Shown here: positions 1 to 11,080 of the stretch, one piece after another
How the letters are laid out: each line of letters opens with the position of its first letter
Position numbering within the stretch: the first letter of the stretch is position 1
NCBI GenBank assembly: GCA_033977485.1
Contig: CM066985.1
Coordinates: forward strand, 75,459,045 to 75,523,044
Origin: Hydrangea macrophylla
Taxonomy: Eukaryota > Streptophyta > Magnoliopsida > Cornales > Hydrangeaceae
DNA length: 64,000 nt
Reading direction: 5' to 3'
Notes under the pieces: model-generated
The model's input: only the letters and a program-made list of their open reading frames with translations
What the model was told of the DNA's origin: nothing
Database searches by the model: none
Position numbers and translations under genes: made by a program

Positions 1-1375
1 TTTAAGGATAACTCCTCACAATCCATTCCTATCCATGAATCTTTCCCAGATGAACAGCTTTTTGCTGCAACCAGTTTGCCCTGGTATGCAGACATTGTCA
101 ATTATTTGGCAACAGGAGAGACCCCATCTCATTGGTCCACCCCCAACAGAAAGAGGTTTCTATCCATCGCCCGATGGTTTTACTTTGATGATCCATACTT
201 GTTAAAGTACTGTGCAGATCAAGTAATTAGGCGATGTGTCCCTGAGGAGGCTATTTCTCAAATTCTAGCTTCCTGCCACTCAGAGGCCTGTGGTGGCCAT
301 TTTTCAGCTCAGAAAACTGCTCAAAAGGTGTTTAGTAGCGGTTTCTACTGGCCGACAGTTTTCAAAGACTGTTATGCATTTTGTAGAGCATGTGCTAGAT
401 GCCAAATGTTAGGGAGCTTGTCTAAAAGAAATGAAATGCCAATGACCCCCGATCATCACTATCGAAATCTTCGATTGCTGGGGTATTGACTTCATGGGAC
501 CATTTCCACCATCCTCTCATTTTGAATACATCCTTTTGGCGGTCGAATATGTGTCCAAGTGGGTTGAAGCCGTTCCGACAAGGAGAAATGATCACAGAAC
601 AGTGATCTCATTCTTAAAAGAAAATATCCTTTCGAGATTCGAAACACCGAAAGCCATGATTAGCGATCGTGGAACCCATTTCTGCAATAAGCCTTTTGAG
701 GCATTGATGAAAAAATATGGGGTTAACCATAAGATTGCGTTATCATATCACCCACAGTCAAATGGTCAAGCAGAGCTAGCTAATAGGGAAATCAAACATA
801 TCCTGGAGAAGACTGTTAACATCAACAGAAAGGATTGGTCGTCACGTCTAACTGACGCTTTATGGGCATACAGAACAGCTTATAAGATGAACCTTGGAAT
901 GTCTCCCTATAGGTTGATTTATGGAAAAGCCTGCCATTTGCCTGTGGAATTGGAACACAAGGCATATTGGGCCACTAGATTGCTAAATTTTGATATCCAT
1001 GAAAGTGGTACATTGAGGAAGCTACAACTTAATGAATTGGAGGAGATCAGGAATGATGCATATGATCGTGCTCGAACATATAAATCAAAATTAAAAGCTA
1101 AGCATGATCGATTAATCTTGAGAAAGAAGCTTGAACCAGGACAGCAAGTGTTACTTTATGATTCGAAGCTTCATCTGTTTCCTGGTAATTTGAGATCGAG
1201 ATGGATAGGGCCTTTTATTGTCAAAGAAGTCTTCCCGCATGGGGCAGTGGAAATCGTTAACCCCAAAAATGGTAATGCATTTAAAGTCAATGGGCAGCAT
1301 TTAAAGCCATTTTTGGAGAGGTTCGAACCAGAATCAGAGACCATCCAACTAGATGATCCTGATTATTCTTCTTGA
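1..1375 (+). pseudogene. Ty3/gypsy pol 3' end: integrase, frameshifted
   Basis: The frame open from base 1 to 489 holds the linker after RNase H and the integrase HHCC zinc-binding domain (His pair near 280-300, CRACARC near 385-405). The catalytic core continues in another frame to 1375. Its acidic residues are an Asp in IDFMGPF (about 488), Asp in SDRGTH (665-667) and Glu in GQAELAN (773-775), giving the D-35-E spacing expected for retroelement integrases. A C-terminal GPF/Y-like region ([18 protein letters not shown]) follows. The frame change lies just before base 488 and is most simply a one-base indel. The integrase would insert element cDNA into the host genome; this copy cannot make it in one piece. 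Confidence 0.9.
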
Positions 1376-2040
1376 AAATTTGAGAAACCGATGTTGTTGT
1401 AGAATAGTTTTCTTTTGTTTGTGTGCTTCTTTATTTCTGTCTCTGTTCTATTCTTATTCTGTCTTTGTGATTGTCTATAGGATCAATCCATTGCATTACC
1501 TACCACATTTGCTCTACCATGGGGTTCGTTCTCCAGGAACCCCAAAACAAAGAGAACAAGGAAGACCAATTTTCATTCCACTTTCCAGCTCATGCCCAGA
1601 TTCCCCTAATGCAGCAATCGCTGATATGAATACCAGGGATCTACTGTGCGCAGTTCGAGAAATTCTGGAAGATCTTCAGTTGAACTCGGATGGAGAAGTA
1701 GTGGAGTATTTCGTGGATTATGCTGTAGGAGAGGACCTTTCTTCCCCAGAACCTGAGCAGAATTGATAATTCCTGTAGCAAATGAATAAGACATAATTTT
1801 ATTTCTAGTTTTCTTTTTGTTTATTTGTTGTTCAACCAAAATCTTGTACCTTTGGATGATAATAATCCAATTTGAACCATGAATTGATGATTTTGTTGGA
1901 ATAAATTCTTCCTACTTGTGTGTTTGATGGGTTTGATCCTTGTTTGAATGCTCGAAGTCTTGTTTCTATCTTGAAAATGCATTCTTAAACTGTTGGGGGT
2001 GATTACTTGTATAACATTTGGGGTTCCCATGAAATTCTTT

Positions 2041-2170
2041 TATCAATCGATTGAATTCTTTTGTCAATCGATTGATTAAATTCTTTTGTCAATCGATTGA
2101 ACTCTTTTGTTAATCGATTGATTAAATTATTTTGTCAATCGATTGAACTCTTTTATCAATCGATTGACAA
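2041..2170. repeat. Cluster of six TCAATCGATTGA palindromes
   Basis: Six copies (one variant) of the self-complementary 12-mer TCAATCGATTGA, spaced about 20-30 bp apart and joined by short linkers such as attcttttg. The central ATCGAT is a perfect dyad. The same word recurs in the spacer at 2652-2734, in the 3' LTR, and in an unrelated solo LTR at 29066-29154. Confidence 0.95.
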
Positions 2171-2651
2171 CTCCCCCAGACGTAATGTCTGTTTATCTCT
2201 CTCCCCCTCATTTCATTTCAAAAAATCAGCGAGAGAGAGAGAGTGACAAGGTGATTCTTGGCATTTGGAAGCATTCTCCCATTCTTTTCCCCCACCATCT
2301 CACTATCCCTCACCCTCGTCATCATCAAATCATTCATCATCACCCCCACCGCTATCTCCATCATTACCGCCAACTCGCGGCAACGAGAGGGGTTCAAGGG
2401 CCCCTTTTGCGGGTTTCATTCATCATCACTACCATCATCCATTCACCGTTCCACCTCGTGCTCCATTGAGGATTCTTCATCTACCCCTGTCACTACCAGA
2501 GTTGTGATCAAGGTAACTCCTAAACCCATTTCCATTTCATGGTTTAAAATGGACCAAAACATGAGAGGGAGCCCCTCATGGTCTTAAGACCACTAAAATT
2601 TGTGAAAGGGGGACGTGAGACCTTGTTGTGGGCTCCCCCTTTAATCGCTGA

Positions 2652-2734
2652 TGTCAATCGATTGACATTAGGGCTCAATCGATTGAACTTCAACTTCAAT
2701 CGATTGACAATTTATGTCAATCGATTGACATAAA
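2652..2734. repeat. Second cluster of four TCAATCGATTGA palindromes
   Basis: Four copies within 83 bp, ending about 60 bp before the ATG of the third ORF, so they sit where a promoter or translation leader for that ORF would be. The last two are flanked by ATGT/ACAT, which lengthens the dyad. Confidence 0.9.
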
Positions 2735-2796
2735 CAGTGTAGCAGAGTCATTCTTCTTTCATTATAACTCCCTGTTTTGCTTCCATTTCAGCTCCT

Positions 2797-4317
2797 ATGG
2801 CTCCTAACACCAAGGACAGTGGGCCCCATCTAGAAAAGTCCACTTCTCTCGAGATTCCTGACCCGCCGCTCGCCCACGGGTTCAGAAACGATAAGGAAAA
2901 TACATGGTTTACCAAGTATTTCAGAACTAGAGAGGTTATGGTCGAGCGGCAGTTTGAAAATCTCTGGAGTGACGATAAGCCACCGTTTTACCTCACGCAA
3001 TTGCGTGCATTTCCGACCTGGCTCCCCGTCCTCACTATTCAGAAGAAAATTTATGCTTCCTGGATTCGGGCTGCTTGTGCGAGTATGGTAAAGGCTCCAA
3101 ATGTTCCGTACACATATTTCTCTTGCGTTCAAGGCCGCCAGATTGAGTTTAGTCCTACCACAGTGGCCCGAGCTTTGGGTATTGCGGAGGTGCCAGATCA
3201 TCTATACCCTATCCATGCCGATCGTCCCTTCCCGTCATTTGATGTTGTAGCTACAGAGATCTTGGGTGGAAAAATCAAGAAGTACTCGGGGACCACAGTG
3301 TTCGATGATCATGATTTGACTATGGACTACCACCTTCTCCACTTGGCTCTCTGCAGCTGTATCCTCCCTACGACCTATAAGTTAGATTTTGCTGGGTGGT
3401 ACGCGAGAGTTTTATATGCTATTGGGACCGGTCTACCTATTTGCCCCGCTCGGCTCTTCATCGAGTTCTTCGTTGAGCCCACAAGTCATCCCAGCAAGGC
3501 CCAACACCTCAAAGGTGCATGGGTGATACATAGAGTGTGCGAGGAGGCAGGATTGGGGATACCGACAGGAGAGGCATTGCAGAAGTCCAAGTTGGGGGTT
3601 TTTGGAGAGTCTGTGGCTCGGCGGTCGCTGTCACAGTTCAAAAACAAAGCAAAAGGAAAAGGGAAAATGGGAGAGAGCAGTAAGAAGAAGAAGAGAAAGA
3701 GGGGAGAAACTTCGTCTGAGGAAGAGGACGACAACCCAGGGACGCCAGAGGCAGAGGGTCAGGATACAGTTGTTGTTGAGGAGGAAGATGACGACCCAGG
3801 GACGCCAGTAGCTGAGGATCAGTATGAGTTAAGGAAACGAGAGCCCCCTGCAGCATCCACGTCTACTCTGGTATCTCTCCAGACTATTTATGATCTTCTC
3901 GTTGAGGAGAGAGCCGCGAGAGTACAGCTTCATGAGATGGTTAGAGAGCTTACAGTAGAGCAGTTATTGTTAGCTGCTCAGATGTCATTGGATCGGGATG
4001 CTGTTCAGGGGAGACTCGAGCTGCTAGGTGGTCAGATAGAGCAGATATTGATGTTGCTGGGGATTGAGCAATCCTTGCGCTCATCTGTACCACACCCTTC
4101 GACGGCTCCAGCTTCTACGTCGGCTCCATCAGAGGGAGATATCTTAGAGACACCTCCACCGCCACCACCTCCAGCTGCTGCCCCCTCGCCGGCTGCGAGT
4201 GACCCGGCGGCTATTGCCCAGACTGGGACAGCTGCTGAGGGTGACAGTGAGGTAGCTGTTGATCCTGTTCATGACGGTGCGCCCACGCTTTCTGGAGACC
4301 ATTCCATTGCACCTTAA
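2797..4317 (+). CDS. Athila third ORF, plant-transposon-type protein (506 aa)
   Basis: An intact 506-codon ORF in the position where Athila elements carry their env-like gene. Residues ~30-255 form a globular region (FSPTTVARALGI, LHLALCSCIL, WYARVLYAIGTGLPI) resembling the plant-specific domain often named 'putative plant transposon protein'; this match is from memory. Residues ~281-303 are Lys-rich, like a nuclear localisation signal. Residues 306-345 are acidic with a tandem DD(N/D)PGTP motif, 361-425 look like a coiled coil, and 431-472 are Pro/Ala-rich. I see no signal peptide or membrane segment, so 'envelope' is not supported for this copy. Open reading despite a broken integrase may mean recent inactivation. 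Function unknown. Confidence 0.75.
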   Translation: MAPNTKDSGPHLEKSTSLEIPDPPLAHGFRNDKENTWFTKYFRTREVMVERQFENLWSDDKPPFYLTQLRAFPTWLPVLTIQKKIYASWIRAACASMVKAPNVPYTYFSCVQGRQIEFSPTTVARALGIAEVPDHLYPIHADRPFPSFDVVATEILGGKIKKYSGTTVFDDHDLTMDYHLLHLALCSCILPTTYKLDFAGWYARVLYAIGTGLPICPARLFIEFFVEPTSHPSKAQHLKGAWVIHRVCEEAGLGIPTGEALQKSKLGVFGESVARRSLSQFKNKAKGKGKMGESSKKKKRKRGETSSEEEDDNPGTPEAEGQDTVVVEEEDDDPGTPVAEDQYELRKREPPAASTSTLVSLQTIYDLLVEERAARVQLHEMVRELTVEQLLLAAQMSLDRDAVQGRLELLGGQIEQILMLLGIEQSLRSSVPHPSTAPASTSAPSEGDILETPPPPPPPAAAPSPAASDPAAIAQTGTAAEGDSEVAVDPVHDGAPTLSGDHSIAP

Positions 4318-6333
4318 GAGGGAGTTTTTTGGAGAGCGAGAGAGTGTTGTGTTATTTCATATCTTATGATGTTTTGTCACTTTGTTTTGTCTTTGTGGAT
4401 ATTTTGGGGTGGATGAGTACTTTTGGATCTATGACTGTTGATATTTTATAGTTTGGTTGGTTATTAAGAGCTGGATGATGATTCTAGGTTTTCTATCTGT
4501 ACATGGACTATATAGGACATTTGGATTTACTTTACAGATAGTTCTATTACTCATGGATTATGTTTTTATTGTCTGTATGCTCTCAACTATTATCCATGCT
4601 TTATGATCTTGGTTGTTTGTGGAGTTTGGATTTTTGAAACAGGTGAATTCTCTGATGTGTACAGAAATGCTTGAATCAGGTGATATCTTCTTTTACTTGA
4701 AATACTTCCATTGTGGACAATGTCGATTTCAGTTGGGGGTAGGAAGTAGGAATTAGATATCCACCTATGTTTTCCCTGAATTAGATATCCACATGTGTTT
4801 TCTTTCAAAAAAAAAAACACATGTGTTTTCCCTGAATTAGATATCCACCTGTGTTTTCCCTGAATTAGATATCCACATGTGTTTTCTTTAAAAAAAAAAT
4901 GTTGTTGTTGAGTTTTTAACTTTCAAAACCTCGTTTCTCCTAGCTAATATCATTGTGCAATGATGCATTCATGTCTTTCTTGTTATATTATGGACTTCGA
5001 TTACATGTTACTTTGTCGCTAATCTAGTTTTACGTCCATAGCATAAATATATCCTAAAAATATTTTGCACGAGTTGACACTCACGAAAGACTCTTTGAAT
5101 TAGAGTGAAATATGATTGTCATGTGATGGGATTAATAGTAAAACTTTAAACCCTAGTGAGTTTCGAGCCATTCTTTTATTCTGAGGGTTAAACACAAAAA
5201 CTCATGTCAATTTTTGAAATGCACTTTTATCTCGTTGAGAGTCTCATTCTTGTTACATTTGGCTGATACTTCAGGAGAACGTTCAGGATCTATTAATTTA
5301 AAAACTCAGGAAATGCTCGAGATAAGTTATAATGTCTAGAAGATGATTTAGGACATCGTTTTCTCACCTCATCACCCGAGAAAGTCCAAATTCCCACTTA
5401 CCTATCACAAATCAATGCCTCTACCTAAATTCACATATTTATAATCGAGCATGTGACAGTTTTGTGAGAATAGTTAAAGGAGGAAAAGAAAAAGTAAAAA
5501 AAAAAAAAAAATTTGTGAAGTGAAGTTGATATTACCATGTCACATGCTTGAACCCATTTTCACATTTCACTTTCTTTAACCTTTCTCCATATTTCTGTTA
5601 CAAGTCCTAAGGATTCTGGATAATTTTTAATGAATCTCGAGTATGAAATGAGTTTTCCACGGTAGATCGCTCCTGAAGTAATTGGTATTCCATTCATGGG
5701 ACTCATGCACCTTAAAATAAGCGTTCTTCAGTGTCTAGTATGTAAGCATGTTTGATTGCCTCAACATTTACTCATTTGAGCTTCATACTATGAGTGTATA
5801 ATTTTTACGCCAGTTTCAGAGTGATTATCTTGAGCGTAAACCGTGTGAGAATTGAGTTGAAACTATGAAATCTTAAACATGTCAATCTAAATAATTCTGA
5901 GATAAAGATTTCAATCGTAGTTGTTAACTCCACGCACACACACAAGGATATATAAAGGCTGTGGATGTAGTTTGACTTGAATAGTTACTTTGTAACATGT
6001 TGTTTACTTCCATAGCATGATAAAGGAATTTATGTCCTTGTTAAGCAGAATTTTTAGCATAAAGGAGAAATTGAAGTTCTTTGATGAGTTTAGAAATTTT
6101 GACACTTGAATTTTGTGGGTAAATTCTCTGAAAACCCTCACGAGACACAACTCGTCCATTAGGGTAAACCTAAGGGTTCAAAGGCTTGTTGCAAAAGCTA
6201 AATGCAACCGCGATTCCTGCGACAGTGAGTTAAGATTTCTCTTTTGTTTTAGCTCAATAAAACTGTAACGTCAATTGTTGTTCGTCTTAGTTTGCGTTAA
6301 TTCCGCTTCATTGCTAGAGACTAGCAAAGCGCT
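4318..6333 (+). other. Noncoding 3' region of the Athila element
   Basis: About 2 kb with no ORF of note, between the third ORF and the polypurine tract. Such long noncoding tails are usual in Athila elements. It contains one local duplication (4749-4893) and A-runs at 4808-4818, 4890-4899 and 5497-5511. Confidence 0.7.
4749..4893. repeat. Short tandem repeat, unit gaattagatatccac + tgtgttttccct
   Basis: Four related units of about 27 bp sharing GAATTAGATATCCAC, arranged as two pairs about 80 bp apart. Each pair ends in an A-run, so the pair was probably duplicated as a block. Confidence 0.8.
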
Positions 6334-6345
6334 AGTTGGGGGTCG
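6334..6345 (+). promoter_or_regulatory. Polypurine tract of the Athila element
   Basis: AGTTGGGGGTCG lies directly before the TG that opens the 3' LTR. This is where plus-strand DNA synthesis is primed. The G-run next to the LTR is characteristic; the exact RNase H cut is inferred. Confidence 0.65.
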
Positions 6346-6578
6346 TGATGAGAGCTGATATTTGCTTAATATTAGCTCGATAAAGAGTAAAAATTGATTA
6401 GATTTAACCCCATTTCTCTAGTGTTACCTGCACTTGTGTTTTTATTCGTTTCTTTACACAATGATGTATTTTTCGTGGTATGTTGTTGTGTTTAATTCTT
6501 TGAATGCAGGTTCTGAAGTTAAAATGAATAACAAGTCGAAAGGAATAACTCAAGAAACAAATAGATGCAGTCTTGGTA

Positions 6579-6704
6579 CCAATCGATTGACATCATATCA
6601 ATCGATTGACATATTTTTATGATCAATCGATTGATGTTTTTACCAATCAATTGGAATGTTTACCATCAATTTTTATCTTTGTCAATCGATTGGTTAAAAC
6701 TGGA
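6579..6704. repeat. ATCGAT-centred palindrome cluster in the LTR, 5' side
   Basis: Copies of the CAATCGATTG core, some as CCAATCGATTGA or TCAATCGATTGG, plus a decayed CCAATCAATTGG. The linker ggaatgtttacca matches the linker of the cluster in the solo LTR at 29066-29154. Confidence 0.85.
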
Positions 6705-7171
6705 AACATTCTGCGTTAATGAGCAAGATTTCAGCAATCAGGACGACGACCAGCCGTTATGGATTGAATCTAGACACCCTCAGCTCGTGGATTAACACTA
6801 TATTTATAGAGGAGAGTGTAAAGGGTTGGGGGTTGGCTCATTTTTCCTGTTTTTGTAGGAACTTTTCCATTCTTGTTCTTTGGAAATTCATTTACTGAAA
6901 GTTTGGAAGTTCAACATTGGTTATTGCTATTCTCATTCAGGTGTTGTTATTCGAATTCTGTTATTCTGCAACTCATCTAGTCATAGTGTGGTATAGAAAC
7001 TTTAGTGTAATTTCAAATCTTTTGTGTACATCCATGTTTAGATCCAATTCATGTAAAATGTTTCAGTTTAGCCAAGTTTCTGTTTGTTTAAAGATGCTAG
7101 CCTAGAGTTCTAGTTGGGAATAATGTGAAGAAACATTGTTCCCAGCCACTGCCATGATTCTGTTTTAGAAT

Positions 7172-7302
7172 CAATGTCAATCGATTGGAAACAGAAACCA
7201 ATCGATTGACATCAGATTCCAAGTCAATCGATTGATTATATGTCAATCGATTGAAAGCCATTTCATATCAATCGATTGACATGAATTCAATCGATTGATA
7301 TG
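7172..7302. repeat. ATCGAT-centred palindrome cluster in the LTR, 3' side
   Basis: Seven copies of (T/C)CAATCGATTG(A/G) in about 130 bp with variable linkers. It repeats the design of the other clusters in the element. Confidence 0.9.
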
Positions 7303-7960
7303 TGCATGACTTGGGTTGCCTCCTTTTTGTATTCCAGTAACTTTTATTTCAGAAACTTAGTCCAAATTGATCTTGTTAAAGTTCAAATTGCAGTCTGATT
7401 TTGAAATGAAAGCTCTTTTGATTAATTAACTCAATGAACATTTTTTGATGAACATACCAATTATTTTATACTCGATTTGTCCACCATTGTTCATAGAGTT
7501 AATTAGTTTAATTCCAATCCTTCATAAATAAGTGAGATTGTTGAAACCACTAGGAATGTGAAATTCACATACTTAGCGTCTAAAATGTTTTACTTAATCG
7601 ATTTCGAATCATGGAATACTAAAAGAGGAAAACCCCAATTGTTTGTTTTGTTAAATCATGGTAGTGGCTGGCACTTTGTGGACTCACATGTTCCCAACTC
7701 TTTTTCATATTTAATTCCAAATCACAATTTTTTTTAAGTCTATCTAGTCAAGTTATCGCTTCACTTTAATTTATTTCTTTTATTTAAATTTAATAGGATT
7801 GTTAGATCCTCCACCTTAGAAGAAATCATCTTTTATTTCATTTTAGGATTCAATCTAGATCCCTCTGCCTTTATCTTCCGTCCTTTGGGATTCGACCCGG
7901 TCTTATCGGTTTTAACGCGACGCGACCGTCTACACTTGGACGTACTCTTCAGAGAACACA

Positions 7961-8431
7961 TTTTCAGTCGTGTCATCTATCCAGATGTATATCTTTCGAT
8001 CGTATAAGTGTTCTTCTTGATGATTGTTCCTCTGATTCCACTATAAATATCGTTTACCCTGAGGTCCTGATATAATGGAATTGATAGATAAATTACACGT
8101 CATAAATGTAACACTCTGTATTTTATTTGTTTCATTTTGTCGACATGGAATATAATCTACATATATGTTAATTGCTGATGTAGCATGTTGTACATGTAAC
8201 AGATCTTTAATGAGTTGACTTTACAGTGTTTGAATTGACCTAATGCCCATCACCGAGCTATGAGTTTTTCACCTCCAGTGGGTGTATTTTTAAAAATTAT
8301 CCAGTGCAAACAAATTTTAACTTACAACATAAATTATAAAGATTATTGTGTACAGAAATTTTAAATGCCATTCAAACTTTTCATTGTTCCATTAAATTAG
8401 AGAAATTCATAGTAGTCATGTCTATTTCTTT
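7961..8431. other. AT-rich sequence, no feature recognised
   Basis: Lies between the estimated LTR end and the next ORF. No ORF, repeat or Helitron 5' start (TC...) was recognised. It may hold the unread start of the spliced relic that follows. Confidence 0.5.
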
Positions 8432-9482
8432 ATGCAGGTTGCTGTGAGGCCCCACATATTGAAATGTACATCTATTCGTTCGAGAAGAAGAAATAAAATT
8501 AATGACCTAAAAGATATAAAATTCGAAGAGGGCAATCCCATAAGGAAATTCGGTACACATATAATTGAAGAGCACCGCTATTGGGATGAAAGTAAAATAT
8601 TTACAAAACCAGAGTCAGAAAGATGGAAAATGATACGGATAGCGCGTCAACTCCCACCATATTGGAATCATATTATAGAGGATATGTGGATTAATAACAG
8701 ACCAACTACTGCAGTAAAATTCTTAAATTTGTTAGAGGATGCAGAACGTGATATACACTCATTATGGCTGAAACTTGAACATGAACCTATGAGTTTAGAT
8801 TCCACTATAGGGGAGCATATTAAAGCAAAATATGAAACATACAAAGAGCTTAAGAGAAAAGGCTTTCGTCCTAATATGTCCATTTTAATGTATTCTATCG
8901 TCGAAACACTTCCAGAGTCATGGCCAAAGGACGAAATGCACACGTCTCTAAATAAAGAAATTAATGAATTGAGAGACTTAGAATATAAGTTAACGGAGAT
9001 GGAATTTGATTTTCTATGTGTATGAGCATTAACTGATGTGGAGAAGAGAGTGATGAATAATCCCAACAAAGAGATAAGTGATATGTTCAATTGACAGGTA
9101 AATAAATTTTTTTTTTAATTTGTAAATTTGATATTTGATTCTAACGGTGCTCCTGTATTTGACCCATGAACTACTATTTTGTAGAAATGGTTTAAAGAGG
9201 TAGCGTGGGAGTGGGAGTATGCAGTAAGGGATTATAAGATAATGGATTCCCGTAACTTGAAGAATTGGAAAGTCAATACGGTAATATTAGATAGATGTAT
9301 AATTTTTTTCGTATAATTTATCTTTTTAATAATTTATATTTGCATTAAACTAATATAGTTTTTTTTTTGTTAATTTCTAGATCTATGTGCACTCAGCGCA
9401 TTGGAGAAGATACATTGAGATTGACACTCAAACGTTCTACAAAGTGATGCTGAGAATGCACAACTTGCCCATTAAAAGATAG
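8432..9482 (+). pseudogene. Three-exon gene relic of unknown function with two in-frame TGA codons
   Basis: Sequence between a splice acceptor (TTTATGCAG, about 8437) and a strong donor CAG|GTAAAT (9097|9098) stays in one frame except for TGA at 9023-9025 and 9092-9094. Exon 2 is 9185-9280 (32 codons) and exon 3 is 9381-9482 (33 codons plus stop). All junctions are phase 0 with GT-AG ends, which is hard to get by chance. An alternative donor at 9020 would avoid both stops. The product is charged, Trp-rich in exon 2 (WFKEVAWEWEY) and unrecognised. A weak likeness to a copia-type gag (LPESW after a helical stretch) is not enough to name it. It may be cargo of a Helitron, whose 3' end lies 400 bp downstream. 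Confidence 0.5.
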
Positions 9483-9865
9483 ATTTGTAGTCAATTTATT
9501 GTTTTATTAGTTAAGGGAGATTTTAGACAACACTTAATGTTTTTTTAAGAACCTTTATGTACTTAATGTTTGGCGATAATCCGTACTTGCTTTTCTTTTT
9601 TGTTATATTTATTTCATAATGATTGGAGTTTAAACAATTTTAACTTTACAATTACAATTTTATTTAATACACTATCGTCTTAATTCCAATCGACGTGAAA
9701 GTTATTTGATTATTAAGTTGTTTGGTAAAGCTTATCCCATTTCCTCGATCATTGCATCTTTCTTTATGAAAGAGTTTTAGCGAATCATCTTGAGTTTAGC
9801 TATCAAATTTTCGTATAAACCGTTTATTTTTTTAATTTTTATTTTTTCACTTCCACTCTTTTTTG

Positions 9866-9895
9866 CCCGTGCCCACGGGCACGGGTACGTACTAG
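9866..9895 (+). mobile_element. Helitron-like 3' terminus
   Basis: A strong hairpin (CCCGTGCCC / GGGCACGGG, loop AC, 9866-9885) is followed six bases later by CTAG and then T (9896). Helitrons end in CTRR about 10 nt after such a hairpin and insert between A and T. No 5' TC terminus could be located upstream, so length and cargo are unknown. 9483-9865 is AT-rich with no other feature. Confidence 0.6.
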
Positions 9896-10896
9896 TATAT
9901 ATATATATACACGTACCAAAGAGCTCATTCAGCATGCCAAATTATATATACGTCAAACTATTTCAAATGAGCTTATTTTTCACAATTGGGTTGCACGTCA
10001 AGTTATTAGCACAATTCAAGAATATTTAGCATATTCTTTTTGAGTATTTGCATTTTGATGCATTGTTATACTTCAAATCTTGAGTTATTTGATTGCAGGT
10101 CATATAAAGTATCGAACTAACAAATATTATATTGTTGATGCTATTTTGCATTTAATAGCCTCAATGTATACCCATGAGGGGGGAGAGGCTCAATGACAGT
10201 ATTTGACCATTATATAAGTGGTGATACACACAACAACCTTGACATATGCAAGTGTGTTGAATAGGCTCTTAGCCATATTGCTTAATATGCCTATTCTCAT
10301 AAATCACCAAAGGCTTTATTTGAAAAATAAAAAATAAAAATTGTTTTTACCCAACGGATATAGCATTTATATTGGTGTTAAGAGTTTTAAAAAGTACACC
10401 AAACATGTGGTTTTTAAAGAGTAACATTTATTGCTTTTATAATACTTATTATATATTTGTACATCGATATGTATATGGGTGTTCACCAGGTTTTGGGAGA
10501 TTTCACTTTCTTAGTAAGAAATCATACGGTATGACAGGTTTCATGTGAATTTGTTGACCCTATTTTGACACCCAATAACCTTGACTAGCGATATTCTATT
10601 CATTCGAGATTTAATTGAGATACACGGTTCAAGTATTTAATTGGAAACAAATTTTCTTAAGTTGTATGCTTTTGTTTTTAATAGAGTTCCCCACTCTAAA
10701 ACAAAAATTGCTCAATTTTTAGCATTGAAAATTTTAAGAAAACCCAATTTAATTTATTTTTAAGTTTTGGTTATTTAGCTTATGATAAGATTTTTTAAAT
10801 CTTATGGATAGAGCCATAGAATATGCCTTTTGGGACACGCATTTAATTTTAATGCTTGTCAATTTTGACATTAAAATATATATATATATATATATA

Positions 10897-11080
10897 TACA
10901 GTCAGGCTATAAAGAGGGCGCCCTTTCTTTATTAAAGAGAGGACCTCTGTTTTGGGCGTCGGATCGTGTTTTTATTAATAGCAGCTTTGTCATTTCACAA
11001 TTATTAAACACAATCCAACGACCAAAACAGAGGTCCTCTCTTTAATAAAGAGAGGTGGTCCTCTTTAGAGAATCTTTGTA
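10897..11080. mobile_element. MITE, family with GGATCGTGTTTTTATTAA core (copy 1)
   Basis: Terminal inverted repeats of about 70 bp (CTCTTTATTAAAGAGAGGAC inward from each end) surround a short unique centre. It sits in a TA microsatellite inside the copia relic, so its target duplication cannot be resolved. Close relatives are at 13971-14132 and 55219-55398. Confidence 0.8.

Larger units (their letters stand above)
1376..2796 (+). other. Athila spacer between integrase and third ORF
   Basis: No convincing gene. A small overlapping frame (1353-1766) with a hydrophobic N-terminus is discussed in the findings. The spacer is AT-rich and carries two clusters of a 12-bp palindrome, annotated separately. 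A short GA repeat sits at 2230-2243 and a histidine/proline-coding low-complexity tract at 2290-2470. Confidence 0.6.
1..7960 (+). mobile_element. Athila-like Ty3/gypsy LTR retrotransposon, 5' part outside window
   Basis: From left to right the window shows the end of pol (integrase), a spacer, a third large ORF, a 2-kb noncoding stretch, a polypurine tract and a 3' LTR. A third ORF after integrase plus an LTR of about 1.6 kb is the Athila arrangement, and the residues before the integrase zinc finger (PWYADIVNYL) are typical of that lineage. The 5' LTR, gag and most of pol lie left of the window, so no target duplication can be checked and the right edge (about 7960) is an estimate. Integrase is frameshifted, so this copy is not autonomous. 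Confidence 0.85.
6346..7960 (+). repeat. 3' LTR of the Athila element
   Basis: Begins TGATGAGAGCTG right after the polypurine tract and ends near ACTCTTCAGAGAACACA, preceded by a GACCCGGTC...CGCGACGCGACC stretch of the kind seen near Athila LTR ends. The length of about 1.6 kb suits the lineage. The right end is inferred because the partner LTR is outside the window. It carries two clusters of ATCGAT-centred palindromes (6579-6704 and 7172-7302). Confidence 0.7.

Noticed and set aside
2797..4317. Envelope glycoprotein
   Set aside because: No signal peptide, membrane anchor or glycoprotein pattern; only its position suggests the label.
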